From: an uncultured Poribacteria bacterium
GTDB taxonomy: Bacteria; Poribacteria; WGA-4E; WGA-3G
NCBI GenBank assembly: GCA_951828385.1
Contig: OX639973.1
Location: forward strand, 5,137,200-5,201,199
Direction: 5' to 3'
DNA: 64,000 nucleotides
Of this stretch, positions 62,328 through 64,000 are shown in pieces. Under the pieces are notes generated by a model that made no database searches, was not told the DNA's origin, and was given only the letters and a program-made list of their open reading frames with translations. How positions within the stretch are numbered: the first letter of the stretch is position 1; every line of letters starts with the position of its first letter. The position numbers were made by a program, and so were the translations under genes.

Positions 62328-64000
62328 CTATAGGAAGTTATATTTCTTTAATTTCCGATGCAATGTGGACCTATCGATGCCCAACGCCCGAGCTGCAGCG
62401 GAGATATTATTGTGTGTCACTTTGAGGGCCTGAAGGATGCTCCTGCGTTCAACCTCGTCAAGCGGCAGGATCGCAGCGGTATCCGTCGGGTTATCCGTGT
62501 CAGTTGGTGAAACCGTTTCTAACAGATTCAACGGGAGGTTCCACCGTTGGAGTAGGTCTGTCGTCTCAAGCAAAACAGCACTTTCAATCGTATTTTCAAG
62601 CTCGCGTACGTTCCCGGGAAAATCGTGCTGCATCAACACTTGTAAGGCATCAGGGGCGATGGCACGAATGGATTTTTCGGCGGTTGCAGCATATTTTTTC
62701 AGAAAGTGGTTCGCCAAGATAGCAATATCTTCGAGCCGTTCTCTCAACGGCGGAATCATGATTCGGAACGCCGCAATCCGATAATACAAGTCCATGCGGA
62801 AATTACCGCTTTCAATGGCATCCGTTAAGTCCTGATTTGTGGCTGTTAGTACACGGATGTCAGTAGAGATAGTACGGGTGCCACCGACTCGCTGAAATTG
62901 GTGATCTTGTAGGACGCGCAGCAATTTCGCCTGCAATGCCGGTTGCATATCGCCAATTTCATCAAGAAAGAGCGTCCCTTTGTTCGCTTGCTCAAATTTC
63001 CCTATCTGCAGCGTGGATGCCCCGGTGAAAGCCCCGCGTTCGTGGCCAAACAACTCACTTTCAATCAGTGATTCCGGGATCGCAGCACAATTGACCGCAA
63101 CGAAAGGACCCGCTTTTCGAGGACTATTATAGTGTATGGATTTTGCAACTAACTCTTTGCCAGTACCACTTTCCCCTTGAATTAAGACGGTGATATCGCC
63201 TTCTGTCGCCGTTTGAATCTGAGCGAAAAGTTGCTGCATCTTTTTGCTTTTGCCAATGATTTCACCAAAGGCGTAGTTCTTCTCCAGTTCAGCCCGAAGG
63301 ACCATGACCTCCGCCGCCATCTGCTGAATCTCAACATCTTTTGACATGTCTCGGTAACTGACAACTTTATCCGAGACACCGTCCTCATCTCCTTGAAGGG
63401 ACGTGGTTAAGCAACAATACAACCCCGGCTGACTTTGCTCAGCATCGCCAACAGCTTCCAAAACACCCGTGAAATTCTCAGGCGTGGCAACCACGTGATC
63501 CAACTCCGATAGCTTCAACTCTCGAAACCGCGCATTGAGGCGTGTGTTCAGTTCATCCGGCGAAATCTGCTTAAGGGCGTCAGGCGATATACCTAACAGT
63601 TGACAATACTGTTGATTCGCAAACAACAGCTGGTTGTCTTTATCTAACACGCCGATGGCATCCCCGGTAGCATCCAGCACCGCTTTAAGCCTTTGATAAC
63701 TCAGGTCAAGGGACCGCTGGTCCTTGATAGACTGCTGTTCAACATTCCACTTTTCAACAAGCGCAGCCGTAATCTGCTGAATCTCCTCCTTGGCAACCGG
63801 TTTACGGATGTAGAGCAATTTGTGCAGCAATTCCATATTCGTGACAATCTCATGCAGCGGTTTATCGGTATAGGCGGTCATGATAACGATCTCAAGATTC
63901 TTCTCAAACTCCCGAATCCGCCGAATCGTTTCAACGCCATCTATGCCGGGCGGCATCCGGATGTCAATATACGCGACCGCGAACGGACGGTTCGCTGCTG
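62328..64000 (-). CDS. Sigma-54-dependent response regulator with PAS domain (5' end outside the window)
   Basis: NtrC-family regulator, partial; the frame continues past the right edge (coding begins beyond 64000). Visible are the receiver end with [21 protein letters not shown] (phospho-acceptor Asp), a PAS domain (~[20 protein letters not shown], ~[16 protein letters not shown]), an AAA+ sigma-54 activator domain (Walker [37 protein letters not shown] with the GAFTGA loop, [20 protein letters not shown], and R-finger region) and a Fis-type HTH tail ([20 protein letters not shown]). It should activate sigma-54 promoters, target unknown. It is paralogous to the receiver protein downstream. 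Confidence 0.9.
   Translation of the reverse strand, partial: AANRPFAVAYIDIRMPPGIDGVETIRRIREFEKNLEIVIMTAYTDKPLHEIVTNMELLHKLLYIRKPVAKEEIQQITAALVEKWNVEQQSIKDQRSLDLSYQRLKAVLDATGDAIGVLDKDNQLLFANQQYCQLLGISPDALKQISPDELNTRLNARFRELKLSELDHVVATPENFTGVLEAVGDAEQSQPGLYCCLTTSLQGDEDGVSDKVVSYRDMSKDVEIQQMAAEVMVLRAELEKNYAFGEIIGKSKKMQQLFAQIQTATEGDITVLIQGESGTGKELVAKSIHYNSPRKAGPFVAVNCAAIPESLIESELFGHERGAFTGASTLQIGKFEQANKGTLFLDEIGDMQPALQAKLLRVLQDHQFQRVGGTRTISTDIRVLTATNQDLTDAIESGNFRMDLYYRIAAFRIMIPPLRERLEDIAILANHFLKKYAATAEKSIRAIAPDALQVLMQHDFPGNVRELENTIESAVLLETTDLLQRWNLPLNLLETVSPTDTDNPTDTAAILPLDEVERRSILQALKVTHNNISAAARALGIDRSTLHRKLKKYNFL

Noticed and set aside
1-64000. CRISPR arrays, rRNA genes and tRNA genes
   Set aside because: None seen by eye; direct repeats present are MITE-like or low-complexity. 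A tRNAscan or Infernal run would settle tRNAs.

Overview
The window looks like a chromosomal stretch of an uncultured marine or sponge-associated bacterium, most likely Candidatus Poribacteria. This is an inference from gene style and no search was run. The hints are two phytanoyl-CoA-dioxygenase-like (PhyH) proteins, an FG-GAP repeat protein, a lactonase-type propeller, a very large Ig-like repeat protein with lamin-tail domains, a PQQ/SH3/TolB lipoprotein, secreted Cys-rich proteins of unknown function, and many short intergenic palindromes. I saw no rRNA, tRNA, CRISPR array or prophage.

Layout. 0-10 kb (+ strand): a family 5 solute-binding protein, a 2-hydroxyacid dehydrogenase, a PhyH protein, an unknown protein, an ECF sigma factor with a large C-terminal extension, a lipoprotein and two ABC-2 permeases without an ATPase. 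Three copies of a ~126-bp palindromic MITE-like repeat separate these genes; a fourth, internally deleted copy is at 61.8 kb. 10-19.5 kb: a second PhyH protein, a KOW-like conserved protein, an FG-GAP protein, a GNAT acetyltransferase and a branched-chain amino acid operon (ilvB-ilvN-ilvC, - strand). The operon has a strong promoter and a T-box leader whose specifier reads as GUC (Val), and an IS605-type tnpB element sits between ilvN and ilvC. 19.6-23.5 kb: an AT-rich probable restriction-modification module, a tandem two-domain DNA methyltransferase converging on and overlapping an HNH nuclease gene.

23.6-36.6 kb (- strand): Mn-type superoxide dismutase, then in transcription order cupin, FadN-type crotonase, thiolase, a small antitoxin-like protein, lactonase, tmk, holB, a HigB-like toxin with two paralogous XRE antitoxin-like genes, metG and an AddB-like nuclease. 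36.9-40.2 kb (- strand): a compact run of five small membrane or secreted proteins of unknown function, two of them (47 and 54 aa) very short but with strong ribosome binding sites. This run and the restriction-modification module are the best candidates for something undescribed. 40.4-49.5 kb (- strand): a lipoprotein serpin, ilvD, a small lipoprotein, a K+-dependent-type membrane pyrophosphatase, folC and glyA. 49.9-64 kb: the PQQ/SH3/TolB lipoprotein (+), then on the - strand a sigma-54 response regulator (cut by the window edge), a paralogous stand-alone receiver protein and a 3024-aa repeat protein.

The metabolic thread is amino-acid and one-carbon anabolism (ilvBNCD, glyA, folC) with valine-tRNA sensing, next to fatty-acid oxidation genes. 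The accessory thread is surface proteins, mobile elements and toxin/restriction modules.
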